64,000 bases of DNA. Source: RYN-428 sp035551995. Lineage in GTDB: Bacteria; Planctomycetota; Phycisphaerae; Tepidisphaerales; Tepidisphaeraceae. Below are positions 1 to 7,893 of this stretch, in pieces. Below the pieces are notes generated by a model that made no database searches, was not told where the DNA came from, and saw only the letters and a list, made by a program, of their open reading frames with translations. The stretch lies in the NCBI GenBank assembly GCA_035551995.1, contig DASZME010000042.1, positions 45,331 through 109,330 of the forward strand, given 5' to 3'. Position numbers and translations under genes: made by a program. Every line of letters starts with the position of its first letter. Positions within the stretch are counted from its first letter, which is position 1.

Positions 1-126
1 ACCATGCTGGCGACCGCGTCCGGCAAGAGCCTGAATACCTGGGTTGCCGAATGCCTTGACAAGGAGGTTAGTCGTGAGATGCCACAGCGGCGAGACGCAC
101 CTGATATACCGTTTCGCAAGCGGTAA
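1..126 (+). CDS. HicB-like antitoxin, C-terminal fragment
   Basis: The frame is open from the window edge to a TAA at 124-126 and encodes a tail with the motif ASGKSLNTWVAECLDKE. That pattern (GKSLN-x-WV-x-E-x-L) is the typical end of HicB-family antitoxins, where it forms a ribbon-helix-helix-like DNA-binding end that autoregulates a hicAB toxin-antitoxin pair. Only about 41 residues are visible, so the HicB fold itself and any hicA gene lie outside the window. It converges on fmt with a 55-base gap. The family call rests on one short motif. Confidence 0.5.
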   Translation, partial: TMLATASGKSLNTWVAECLDKEVSREMPQRRDAPDIPFRKR

Positions 127-181
127 TATACCTAATTAATCGTTGCGGGCGTGTCTTTCGTTCCCAACCATTCCACCGCAA

Positions 182-1111
182 TTATTCCACCGCCCTTAAC
201 CGCGCTCCCGGCGGCCATTTGTGCCCGCGGCGATAATCGACCAATGACATGACATTTCCCCCTTCCGGCTGAAGCGTCAATATCTCCAATCCTCCGGAGC
301 CGGTCTGGACGAAGCCATCTACCATGATCTCTCCGGGCTCCCAGCGATCCCCCTCGGTGGGACCGGGCCGGGCGCGGGCAAGACGCAAACGGGTGAGTTC
401 CGCGCCGGCCGCGTCGCACATCGCCACCCGGCAGCCGGGCCACGGGTATAGGCCGCGAATCCGACGCGCCAAGTCAATCGCGGATTGAGAAAAGTCCAGC
501 CTGGCGGACGCTCGGGAAAGCTTGGGCGACAGCGTCGCCAGGGTTTCGTCCTGCGGCGATTCGACGGCCGTGCCCGATTCGAGGGAGGCAATCGTTTTCA
601 GCGCCAACTCCACGCCATCGTCGGCAAGGCGGTCGTGAAGCTCGCCTGCGGTTTCCGTGTCGCCGATCTTCAGCGATGATTGGCCGAGAATGGCGCCGGC
701 GTCCATCTTTTGAGCAAGGCGGATGACGGAATTCCCGGTGAACTCTTCGCCGCGAATAATCGCCCAGTTGATCGGCGCCGCCCCCCTGTATTTCGGCAAC
801 CGGGAGGCGTGAAGATTGATGCTGCCCAGGCGCGAGTGATGAACGACGGCATCGGCGATCTTCTGCCCGAATGCGATCACGATCATCAGATCGGCCGGCG
901 GTAATCGTTCTGAATTGATATCGCCGGTTCGCAACAATGGAAGATTTGCTTCCGCGGCGACCTGCGAAATCGCGGTGGGCGTCAATCCCCGGCCCCGCCC
1001 GGCGGGCCGATCGGGCTGGCTGATCACCTGGACAATCCGGTGAGGCGTGCGCAAGAGCGCGCGGAGGGTGGGAACGCCGAACTCGCCGCTGCCGGTGAAG
1101 ATTACATTCAT
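182..1111 (-). CDS. fmt: Methionyl-tRNA formyltransferase
   Basis: Formylates the initiator Met-tRNA using 10-formyltetrahydrofolate, in the cytoplasm. The 309-residue protein matches the usual family length of about 310-315. The N-terminal Rossmann part starts MNVIFTGSGEFG. The catalytic triad can be placed at Asn99, His101 (INLHASRLP) and Asp137 (KMDAGAI), with the conserved YRGAAPINWAI segment at 108-118. A C-terminal OB-like domain follows. The ATG at 1111 is chosen because the upstream in-frame extension is arginine-rich and unlike the family. The usual partner def (peptide deformylase) is not adjacent here. Confidence 0.95.
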   Translation of the reverse strand: MNVIFTGSGEFGVPTLRALLRTPHRIVQVISQPDRPAGRGRGLTPTAISQVAAEANLPLLRTGDINSERLPPADLMIVIAFGQKIADAVVHHSRLGSINLHASRLPKYRGAAPINWAIIRGEEFTGNSVIRLAQKMDAGAILGQSSLKIGDTETAGELHDRLADDGVELALKTIASLESGTAVESPQDETLATLSPKLSRASARLDFSQSAIDLARRIRGLYPWPGCRVAMCDAAGAELTRLRLARARPGPTEGDRWEPGEIMVDGFVQTGSGGLEILTLQPEGGNVMSLVDYRRGHKWPPGARLRAVE

Positions 1112-1342
1112 GGTGTTGGATGGCTGGTTTGAAGCATCGTCGCGTTTTCGCCTGGGCTCGGACACGCCCCGCAGGCATGTCATTGCAATACAACTCCACA
1201 CTTTGACGGATTTCAATGATCGGGTTGATTTTGCTTGTTTTCGGCTGCTCCATGCCTGACTTGATGCGCCCTCTAATTTCTCGTCGAAGTCTTCTGAAAT
1301 CTCAATCCCACTTCATCGGAAATAAGCTTTTTCGCGCGCTTC

Positions 1343-1446
1343 GAGCGTTTTTCAGGTTGCTGCAGCGTTTCTGCGTTTAGCGGCCCCGCTTGCCGGGCGT
1401 ATTTCGTGACCAAAACTCGCGTCATCAACATGGTAAACGCGCTAGC
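1343..1446 (+). repeat. MITE-like intergenic element, copy A
   Basis: This is the most complete single copy of the dispersed family. It begins GAGCGTTTTTCAGG, continues TTGCTGCAGCG-TTTCTGCG-TTTAGC, carries the palindrome GGCCCCGCTTGCCGGGC, and ends CATCAACATGG-TAAACGCGCTAG, so the ends form an imperfect inverted repeat. It sits in the 527-base divergent gap between fmt and the BatA-type gene (1112-1638). Apart from this element and a weak TACAAT box at 1602-1607, I see nothing else in that gap. Confidence 0.75.
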
Positions 1447-1638
1447 CGCCCCGCTCGCAACGCCTCTTCCCCGATCTCCGCTCGCTATACCCATCCAAAA
1501 AAAACGATCGATGACCGAGTGTAACCCATAAACTTTTCGGCTCGGGCACTCATCAAAAAATTTCGGTATTTGAGTTTCGAGATTCACCGCGGACCCTCTG
1601 TTACAATCGTACGACGCAGCGGGTATTGGATTTTCTTC

Positions 1639-3330
1639 ATGCTCTTCGCCGCTCCCCTTTGGCTTTTCGCAATGCTCCCGTGGGCCGCGGCGGTCCTGTG
1701 GATTTTGTGGGGACGGCGTAAACGCACATATGTTCCTTTTTTGGATTTGTGGCGAGGGCCGGCCCTGCACAAACCAACTCGGCGCGCGCTTCAGCCGCCG
1801 CCGATTTTTCTGGCCGCCGCCATTGCCGCGACGCTGGCGGCCGTTCTGGCGGCGGCGCAGCCGGCCATCCGCTCAAGCCGACCGGCCGCGATACACCCCA
1901 TCACCGTCATCCTTGACCGGGGCATCACGATGTCCGCGCTCGATCATGGCCAGCCGCGATTTCGGGCGACGGCCATGCAAGCGGTCAAAGCGCTTTCCGC
2001 ATATTTCAAGCGGCCGCGAACGCCCGTCGACTTGTGGACCCTTCCGGGAAAGGGGCCCAGCGATCGTGAACTGGAAAACCTCGACGCCGCCGTCGCGAAT
2101 CTGCCCGTCACGGCGTTCGATACCCAGGCGAGTTTGGAAGAGACGATTCGCGATCGGCTGGCGTCGTCGCGCGGATCGATCGTGGTGATCAGCGATCGCC
2201 GGCTCGCGTTCGACGATCCACGACTGATCCGATTCGCTCCGGCGGGGCCGATCGAAAACGTGGGCATCGTCAGCGTCGCGGTTCGGGAAACGCCCCTGGC
2301 GCAGATTATGGTCCGGCTGCGGAATGATTCGTCGCGAAAATCCGTTTCCCTCAAAATTTCGACGGCGGGGTCGATTATCCAGCGGACGGTCGATCTGCCG
2401 GGACGGGGAGAGCGGCGGGATTTTTTTCTCGATCCGGCGCGCTTCGGCGACGTCGTCGAAGTCGCGGTCGACGCGACCGATGACCTGCCCGCCGACAATC
2501 GGGCATGGCTGGTGCGGGAAGGAAGCTACCCAAAGTTAGAACCGCGCACGGCGCTTTCGCCGGAACTTCGGCGCATGATCGACGTCTACGCCAGGACCCG
2601 CCCGCCGACGCCGTCCTCCCAAACCGTGGCTATCGTCGCGGCGGAAGGGGACCTGCCCAGTCAAATACCGGCGGTGATCGTCGCGCCGGCGACGGGCCAG
2701 ACGGCTCGCGGGTCGGTGACGGCGCGTGCCGATCCGATCGCCGCGAATGTCGATTGGGCGGCGTTTCCCCGGCAAGTCGAAGTCGCGGGCATGGCGCCCA
2801 AAGGATGGACGCCGGCGGTCAGCGTCGGGGATCGCGCGATCGTCGCCTATCGGCGCGATCCGATACCGCAGGCGTGGGTCGGATTCGACGCGCCGGCGGC
2901 CTGGTCGGCCACCCCTGATTTTGTGATCTTCTGGGCGAATATCTTCGCGTGGGCCGGTCAGGGACGCGAACGGTTTGCGTCCTATCCGCTGACGGCGATT
3001 GACGCGAGTTGGAAACGAGTCGACGCCGCCGTCATCCCGTCGGCGGCGCCCGACACGTGGCCGGGGCTGTATCAGCGATCCGACGGCGTCATGCGAGCGT
3101 TCAACGCACCGGCAAGCGCCGAATCCGACGAGGTCGCCACGACGACGGCCGACTGGCGACAGCGCCTCCTGGCGAGTGAACCAACCACCCCGAGCACGAT
3201 CGACGCGACGTCGTTCGCACTTGTTCTTGCGACCGCCTGCATGTTTACGGCGGCGGCGACGTGGAAGCGTCGCGTCGCGGCGGGAACATCTAGTCCATTT
3301 CTCACAAGGCGGCGGCGTTTTTGTTTTTAG
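1639..3330 (+). CDS. BatA-type membrane protein with degenerate VWA domain
   Basis: A 563-residue inner-membrane protein of the BatA/aerotolerance-regulator type. The N-terminus has a hydrophobic helix (about 2-23) followed by WGRRKRTYVPFLDLWRG, then a second helix (IFLAAAIAATLAAVLAA, about 55-75). A VWA-like domain follows (about 85-205), whose MIDAS strand reads ILDRGITM instead of the usual D-x-S-x-S. Next is a CARDB-like beta domain ending DDLPADNRAWLV, and a final membrane helix near the C-terminus. Family members occur with MoxR ATPases and may act in envelope protein assembly; no moxR is adjacent. The ATG at 1639 fits the family start better than a TTG at 1570. The last residues and the stop codon come from repeat copy B. 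Confidence 0.75.
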   Translation: MLFAAPLWLFAMLPWAAAVLWILWGRRKRTYVPFLDLWRGPALHKPTRRALQPPPIFLAAAIAATLAAVLAAAQPAIRSSRPAAIHPITVILDRGITMSALDHGQPRFRATAMQAVKALSAYFKRPRTPVDLWTLPGKGPSDRELENLDAAVANLPVTAFDTQASLEETIRDRLASSRGSIVVISDRRLAFDDPRLIRFAPAGPIENVGIVSVAVRETPLAQIMVRLRNDSSRKSVSLKISTAGSIIQRTVDLPGRGERRDFFLDPARFGDVVEVAVDATDDLPADNRAWLVREGSYPKLEPRTALSPELRRMIDVYARTRPPTPSSQTVAIVAAEGDLPSQIPAVIVAPATGQTARGSVTARADPIAANVDWAAFPRQVEVAGMAPKGWTPAVSVGDRAIVAYRRDPIPQAWVGFDAPAAWSATPDFVIFWANIFAWAGQGRERFASYPLTAIDASWKRVDAAVIPSAAPDTWPGLYQRSDGVMRAFNAPASAESDEVATTTADWRQRLLASEPTTPSTIDATSFALVLATACMFTAAATWKRRVAAGTSSPFLTRRRRFCF

Positions 3331-3400
3331 CGGCTCCGCTTGCGGGGCGTGTCTCGCGACGGAATGCACTGCATCGAACTGAAAAATGCGATGGCCCGTC
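3311..3400 (+). repeat. MITE-like element, copy B, overlapping a gene end
   Basis: Carries GTTTTTAGCGGCTCCGC, TTGCGGGGCGTGTC and TCGCGACGGAA, matching the internal part of the dispersed family, and ends near GAACTGAAAAATGCG. The first 20 bases lie inside the preceding coding region, and its TTTAG provides that gene's TAG stop at 3328-3330. The left end is worn. Confidence 0.7.
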
Positions 3401-3460
3401 CGATAATCGTCCCATGCGCGCTTCATTAGCGCGAGACGCCGGGCTCCTCGCGTGTCTCGC

Positions 3461-3489
3461 TTGACACTCACTTCCGGTGGGCGTACTTT
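3461..3489 (+). promoter_or_regulatory. Sigma-70-type promoter for the antagonist/kinase pair
   Basis: A perfect TTGACA at 3461-3466, a 17-base spacer and TACTTT at 3484-3489 lie 37 bases before the ATG of the STAS gene. A good ribosome site, GAAGGG, follows at 3512-3517. Transcription would start near 3496. The spacing and the exact -35 box make this the clearest promoter in the window, though the -10 box matches only in part. Confidence 0.5.
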
Positions 3490-3525
3490 TGCGATGGAGT
3501 TATTGTAATGTGAAGGGACGCTGGC

Positions 3526-3888
3526 ATGGCCGACTCTACTCCGCCTCTTTCCGTAAGTCAGTTGAAGGACGTACGCATCGTCGAGTTCACGAATAACCGT
3601 ATCCTCGACGAAGCGAACATCGCCGAGATCGGTCAGACCCTGGCCACGCTGATCGAGGAGCGGTCGGGGGTGAAGCTATGTCTTGATTTTGCCGCGGTCG
3701 ATCATTTAAGCAGCGCCGCCCTTGGAATGCTGATCAACGCCAATAATAAAATCCGCGAATCCAACGGACAACTACGGCTGACGAACATCAAGCCGCAGAT
3801 TCTTGAAGTATTTAAGATCACTCGCCTGGACAAGCTGTTTAAAATTTTCCCGACCCGGGCGGAGGCCCTGGCAAGCTTCAATCCGTAA
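3526..3888 (+). CDS. Anti-sigma factor antagonist (STAS domain)
   Basis: A 120-residue, single STAS-domain protein of the SpoIIAA/RsbV type. In partner switching, the unphosphorylated form binds an anti-sigma kinase and frees its sigma factor or other target; phosphorylation on serine switches it off. The phosphorylation segment is DHLSSAALGML, with the target serine at 62 or 63. Strand and helix order match the family over the full length. The next gene, 13 bases on, is a matching HATPase kinase, which supports a working pair. Ribosome site GAAGGG precedes the start. No sigma factor gene is adjacent. Confidence 0.9.
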   Translation: MADSTPPLSVSQLKDVRIVEFTNNRILDEANIAEIGQTLATLIEERSGVKLCLDFAAVDHLSSAALGMLINANNKIRESNGQLRLTNIKPQILEVFKITRLDKLFKIFPTRAEALASFNP

Positions 3889-3901
3889 TCGCGAGGCGTG
3901 C

Positions 3902-4504
3902 ATGCCGGTTGCCGATCGGGAGCGAGCCCCGGAATCGGGCAATCCGATCGGTAACTGGTTCAGCTCTGGAAGCAGAATGGACGTCGGCGGGTCGAAACGT
4001 CGCAAGGGCAGCGGTTCTGAGCCGTCGCGCCGCAAGAGCGTTGTCGCTCCGAGTCGAGGCGCCGCCCCGCGCAAGCCTTCCCGTTCCGCCGACGGGGAAG
4101 CGTTGAAACTCGCCTTTACATTTCCCTCCGATTACGCCAAGGCTCACACGGTTCAAAAGCAAATTCTAGACGCCGCCGAGAAACGCGGATTCGGCGGCGA
4201 AAGTTTTTTCGCGCTGCGGATCGCGCTGGAAGAGGGGCTGGTCAACGCGATCAAGCACGGCAATCGCCTTGACCGCGAAAAGCTGGTGCGCGTCGCCGCG
4301 AAAGTCACCCGCGCCCGCGCCGAGATCACCGTCGAAGACGAAGGCGCCGGTTTCGAGCGCCACACCGTCCCCGACCCGACCGCCAATCAAAATCTCCACC
4401 GCTGCAGCGGCCGCGGAATCCTGCTGATCGAAGCCTACATGAGCGAAGTCAAATGGGACCACGGCGGAAGGCGCCTGCGCATGGTGAGGGAGAATAGAGG
4501 ATGA
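3902..4504 (+). CDS. Anti-sigma serine kinase, RsbW/SpoIIAB-like
   Basis: A GHKL-type ATPase expected to phosphorylate the STAS antagonist encoded just before it. Counting from 3902 (200 residues), the N box is EEGLVNAIKHGN (110-121), the G1 box is VEDEGAG (144-150) and the G2 box is SGRGILLIEAY (169-179). The first 65 residues are a basic, serine-rich, poorly conserved tail. An alternative ATG at 3977 has a better ribosome site (GGAAG) and would give 175 residues, closer to the family norm. The gene lies 13 bases behind its antagonist and probably shares the promoter at 3461. Confidence 0.87.
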   Translation: MPVADRERAPESGNPIGNWFSSGSRMDVGGSKRRKGSGSEPSRRKSVVAPSRGAAPRKPSRSADGEALKLAFTFPSDYAKAHTVQKQILDAAEKRGFGGESFFALRIALEEGLVNAIKHGNRLDREKLVRVAAKVTRARAEITVEDEGAGFERHTVPDPTANQNLHRCSGRGILLIEAYMSEVKWDHGGRRLRMVRENRG

Positions 4505-4576
4505 GTCGCCGGCCGTAATTTGCCGGTGTTTGTGAAGGGGATTGCAGACTGTTCGGGGGCAGGATCAGTTAACGGG

Positions 4577-4714
4577 GCGCGCTTCGATCGCCGAAACACG
4601 CCCCGCAAGCGGGCAACGACCGTCGGTCGCGTCAACGGGCAATTGCGCGCTTTCGAACGCCGAAACACGCCCCGCAAGCGGGGCCGCCAAACGCAGAAAC
4701 GGTACAGCGACCCG
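4577..4714 (-). repeat. MITE-like element, copies C1 and C2
   Basis: Two adjacent inverted-orientation pieces. C1 (4577-4613) holds only the half GCGCGCTTCGATCGCCG-AAACACGCCCCGC. C2 (4645-4714) repeats that half and continues through the palindrome CCCCGCAAGCGGGG to CGCCAAACGCAGAAAC and GGTACAGCGACCC. The tandem half suggests a partial duplication. They occupy the leader between the kinase gene and the rhomboid gene, ending 20 bases before the rhomboid ATG. Confidence 0.7.
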
Positions 4715-4733
4715 AAAAAACTCAATTTCCGCC

Positions 4734-5897
4734 ATGATCATCCCGCTTCGCACAGACAGCCCGCTTCGCACGACTCCCTACATGAATTGGGCGATCATCG
4801 CAGCCAATGTCATTGTCTTCGTCGCGACGTTGTCCAATCCGCGCGTCACCGACCCGTATGCGTTGTCCGCGCGCTCGCCGCAGTTGTACCAGTTTTTCAC
4901 GTATCAGTTTCTGCACGGCGGATGGATGCACCTGATCGGCAACATGCTGTTCCTGTACATTTTCGGCAACAACGTGAACGATCGCCTTGGCAATGTCGGA
5001 TATTTGGCGCTCTATCTCGCCGGTGGCGTCTTCGCGGGCATCAGCTATATCGTCACGTCCAACGGCGAAACGGGCCTCGTCGGCGCCAGCGGATCGATCG
5101 CGACCATTACCGGCGCCTATCTGGTGCTGCTGCCGCGGTCCAACATCACGATCGTCTATTTCTTCTACCTGATCGGCGTGACCGAGATCGCCAGCATTTG
5201 GTTTATCCTCGGCTTTTTCGTGTACGACATTTTCTTGAATTTTTCAGCGAGGGATAACGTGGGCCATACCGCCCACATCGGCGGAACGCTCTTTGGCGCC
5301 TTGTTGTGCATCGTGCTGCTGACCACGCGGCTGCTGCCGCGCGATCCGTTCGACGTCGTCGCGTTGATCCAGCGATGGAACCGCCGCCGCCAGTACCGGG
5401 ACATGGTGGCCGGCGGATATAACCCGTTCGAGTACACGCAACCGGTTCGCGCCGGTTACTTCAACGCGGCGACGCCCGCGCCGGCGCCGAAAGTCGATCC
5501 GGCGGCGAACCGAATTCTGGAGCTTCGTTCGACCATCTCGCAAGCGCTTTCGGCCCACGATCTTGATTTAGCCGCGAAACAGTATGTCGAATTGAAGACG
5601 TTCGATCCCCAACAGGTATTGCCAAAACAACAGCAGCTCGACGTCGCCAATCACCTGGCGAGCCAGCGGCTTTATCCGCAGGCCGCCGAGGCGTACGAAC
5701 TTTTTCTGCAGCAATATCCCAAGGCCGATCAGATCGCCCAGGTCGAGTTGATGCTCGGATTAATCTATGCGAGATATCTCAACCAACCTGATCGCGCCCG
5801 CAGCTATTTATCGCGAGCGGCGGCAAAATATCATGAAGGACGCGAACTTGAACTGGCGCGTGAAGAACTGGCAAAACTGCCGGAGGGCAATATATAG
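4734..5897 (+). CDS. Rhomboid-family intramembrane serine protease with TPR-like tail
   Basis: Cleaves membrane proteins within the bilayer. The 387-residue protein has a six-helix rhomboid core (about 15-210). Family marks visible are HGGWMHLIGNMLFLYIFG (61-78), the catalytic serine in GLVGASGS (Ser119) and the catalytic histidine in HTAHIGG (His181). After the membrane core comes a soluble tail (about 245-387) rich in helices with TPR-like spacing (NHLASQRLYPQAAEAYELFL), probably a protein-binding part. The ATG at 4734 is chosen because upstream in-frame sequence is repeat DNA. Substrate unknown. Confidence 0.9.
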   Translation: MIIPLRTDSPLRTTPYMNWAIIAANVIVFVATLSNPRVTDPYALSARSPQLYQFFTYQFLHGGWMHLIGNMLFLYIFGNNVNDRLGNVGYLALYLAGGVFAGISYIVTSNGETGLVGASGSIATITGAYLVLLPRSNITIVYFFYLIGVTEIASIWFILGFFVYDIFLNFSARDNVGHTAHIGGTLFGALLCIVLLTTRLLPRDPFDVVALIQRWNRRRQYRDMVAGGYNPFEYTQPVRAGYFNAATPAPAPKVDPAANRILELRSTISQALSAHDLDLAAKQYVELKTFDPQQVLPKQQQLDVANHLASQRLYPQAAEAYELFLQQYPKADQIAQVELMLGLIYARYLNQPDRARSYLSRAAAKYHEGRELELAREELAKLPEGNI

Positions 5898-6173
5898 ACG
5901 TCGATCCGCCGCTCCAGATCAGTAAGGAATGCCATGATCGCCGCGACCCTTTCAGAGTCGACGCAAGGATCGATCGACTTGCGGGGCTGCCGCCGCGCTC
6001 AGCCGCGATGGGAAAGACGATCGCTGTTTAACGGGAAATTGTACTAGAAAAGGCAAAGGAGAGGACCGAAATGTCGCCGCTTCAGGTCTTTGCCCGTGGC
6101 GGCGGCTATTGTAGTATGCGCACGACTCGCAGATCGCGTGTTGACGCGCCGAGCCGTTCACGACAGGAGAGAC

Positions 6174-6845
6174 ATGTCAGATCCGCAAACTCCAGGTTCC
6201 TCGGGCGGCGACGAGCTGCCCAAGCCGGCCGGCGCCGAGGAGGGAACCTATACCCAAAAATTCAGCCACGCCCCGGTGGCGGCGCGCGTTCCGGAAAAAA
6301 TCGGCAAAGGGGTCTTCAGCACCGGCGTGCTCGTGCAGGACGGACCCAGTGAATTCGTCATCGATTTTCTGCAAGGCCTGGCCAAACCGCCGTCGATCGT
6401 CGCGCGGGTGGTCCTTTCTCCGCCGGCGATGAATCAATTCGTCAACAGCCTCAAGGAAAACCTGGGCAACTTCACCAAATCGTTCGGCGCCCCCGCGCCG
6501 CTCCCCAAGCCCCCGACGCAGAATCGCCCGACGATTCAGGAACTGTACGATCATTTCAAGCTGCCGGAAGAGTTGATGAGCGGCGTCTATTCCAATTCGT
6601 TCCTGATCGCCCACGGCCCGTCGGAATTCGTCTTCGATTTCATCACCGGTTTTTTCCCGACGGCCGCCGTCGCGTGCCGGGCGTATCTGTCGGCTCAACA
6701 GATTCCGCGGCTGCTCGATACGCTTTCGACATCCCTGGTCCAACATCAACAGCGTTTTGGCGGTGGGCAATCGGCCCCGCCGGGCGCGTTTCAGGTTCCA
6801 CAGCCGCCGCAGATTCCGCCGCCCACCGGTGAACCCCACGGGTGA
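6174..6845 (+). CDS. Tandem DUF3467 protein
   Basis: A 223-residue cytoplasmic protein with two copies of DUF3467. Copy one (about 45-110) contains GPSEFVIDFLQG and VVLSPPAMNQFVNSLKENL; copy two (about 137-195) contains GPSEFVFDFITG and YLSAQQIPRLLDTL. The two copies share GPSEFV-x-DF exactly. The N-terminus and the tail (QVPQPPQIPPPTGEP) are proline-rich and probably disordered. Start at 6174 is supported by the ribosome site CAGGAGA. DUF3467 has no established function. The 276-base gap before this gene holds nothing I recognise. Confidence 0.8.
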   Translation: MSDPQTPGSSGGDELPKPAGAEEGTYTQKFSHAPVAARVPEKIGKGVFSTGVLVQDGPSEFVIDFLQGLAKPPSIVARVVLSPPAMNQFVNSLKENLGNFTKSFGAPAPLPKPPTQNRPTIQELYDHFKLPEELMSGVYSNSFLIAHGPSEFVFDFITGFFPTAAVACRAYLSAQQIPRLLDTLSTSLVQHQQRFGGGQSAPPGAFQVPQPPQIPPPTGEPHG

Positions 6846-6879
6846 CGGCGATCGAACCATACCGCGTCGGGGAGACCCA

Positions 6880-7821
6880 ATGATCGCGCAACCTCTGGGC
6901 GATAGCCCGCTTCTTAGCGCCCGCCTTGCCTATGGGTGTTGGCGCGTGGTCGACGTGGAAGGCGCCCGGCTCGTCAGCCAAGAGCGCGTCGACGCCGGCC
7001 GTCGCGCCATCGCGACGGCGTACGAAGCCGGCTACACCCTTTTTGACAACGCCGACATCTACAGCCGCGGCGATTGCGAAACCGTTTTTGGCCTGGCACT
7101 CGAAGAGATCCGCGGCATGCGCGACCGCATCGCGGTCTCCACCAAATGCGGCATCGTTTTCCCCGGCGATCCCCACCCAGATTCCCCGCATCGGTATGAT
7201 TTTTCCGCCGGCCATATCGTTCGGTCCTGCGAGGGATCCCTGGCACGGATGCGAATCGATACGATCGACCTGTATCAACTCCATCGTCCCGATCTTCTGA
7301 TGAACCCCAACGAAGTCGCCGGCGCCTTCGATCAGCTTCGCCGCGAGGGGAAGGTCAGGGAGTTTGGCGTAAGCAATTTTTTGCCGTCCTCCGTCGAAAC
7401 GCTTGCCGCGTTCTGCCCGATGCCGCTGATAGTCAATCAGATCGAAATCCATCTCGGCCGGCTCGATTGCTTTTATGACGGAACACTGGACCAATGCCTG
7501 CGCCGGAACATGACGCCGATGGCATGGAGCCCGTTGGGCGGCGGGTGGATCGGCTCGGGCAAGGTCGCGACGTCCGATCCCAAACACAAAATCCGCGCGA
7601 ATCTAATCGAACTGCTCGACTCGATTTCCACAAAGTACGGCGTTACGCGACCCGCGATCGCGCTTGCCTGGCTGCTGAAACACCCGAGCCGGATCATTCC
7701 GATCATCGGCTCGATCAACCCCGTCCACATCCGCTCGGCGACGAAGGCCGACGAGATTGACCTCTCCCGCGAAGATTGGTACCGCCTGCTGACGGCGGCG
7801 CGCGGAGAGCCGTTGCCGTGA
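6880..7821 (+). CDS. Aldo/keto reductase, YdhF-like
   Basis: NADPH-dependent reductase of aldehydes and ketones, with a TIM-barrel fold. The 313-residue protein shows the full catalytic tetrad: Asp56 and Tyr61 (FDNADIYSRG), Lys89 (VSTKCGI) and His135 (YQLHRPD). The segment FGVSNFLPSSVE and the later NQIEIHLGRLDCFYDGTLDQ match the YdhF branch. The start at 6880 lies 35 bases after the DUF3467 gene. Its substrate cannot be inferred from context. Confidence 0.88.
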   Translation: MIAQPLGDSPLLSARLAYGCWRVVDVEGARLVSQERVDAGRRAIATAYEAGYTLFDNADIYSRGDCETVFGLALEEIRGMRDRIAVSTKCGIVFPGDPHPDSPHRYDFSAGHIVRSCEGSLARMRIDTIDLYQLHRPDLLMNPNEVAGAFDQLRREGKVREFGVSNFLPSSVETLAAFCPMPLIVNQIEIHLGRLDCFYDGTLDQCLRRNMTPMAWSPLGGGWIGSGKVATSDPKHKIRANLIELLDSISTKYGVTRPAIALAWLLKHPSRIIPIIGSINPVHIRSATKADEIDLSREDWYRLLTAARGEPLP

Positions 7822-7893
7822 CCGAGAAACCGCGCGCTCGAATCACGCGGATCATTCCGATCCGCGTGCGAAACGCTCACGAAACGCCATCGC

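Noticed and set aside
1570..1638. N-terminal extension of the BatA-type protein from a TTG at 1570
   Set aside because: The extension is unlike the family, has no ribosome site and a TACAAT box at 1602-1607 suggests transcription starts inside it.
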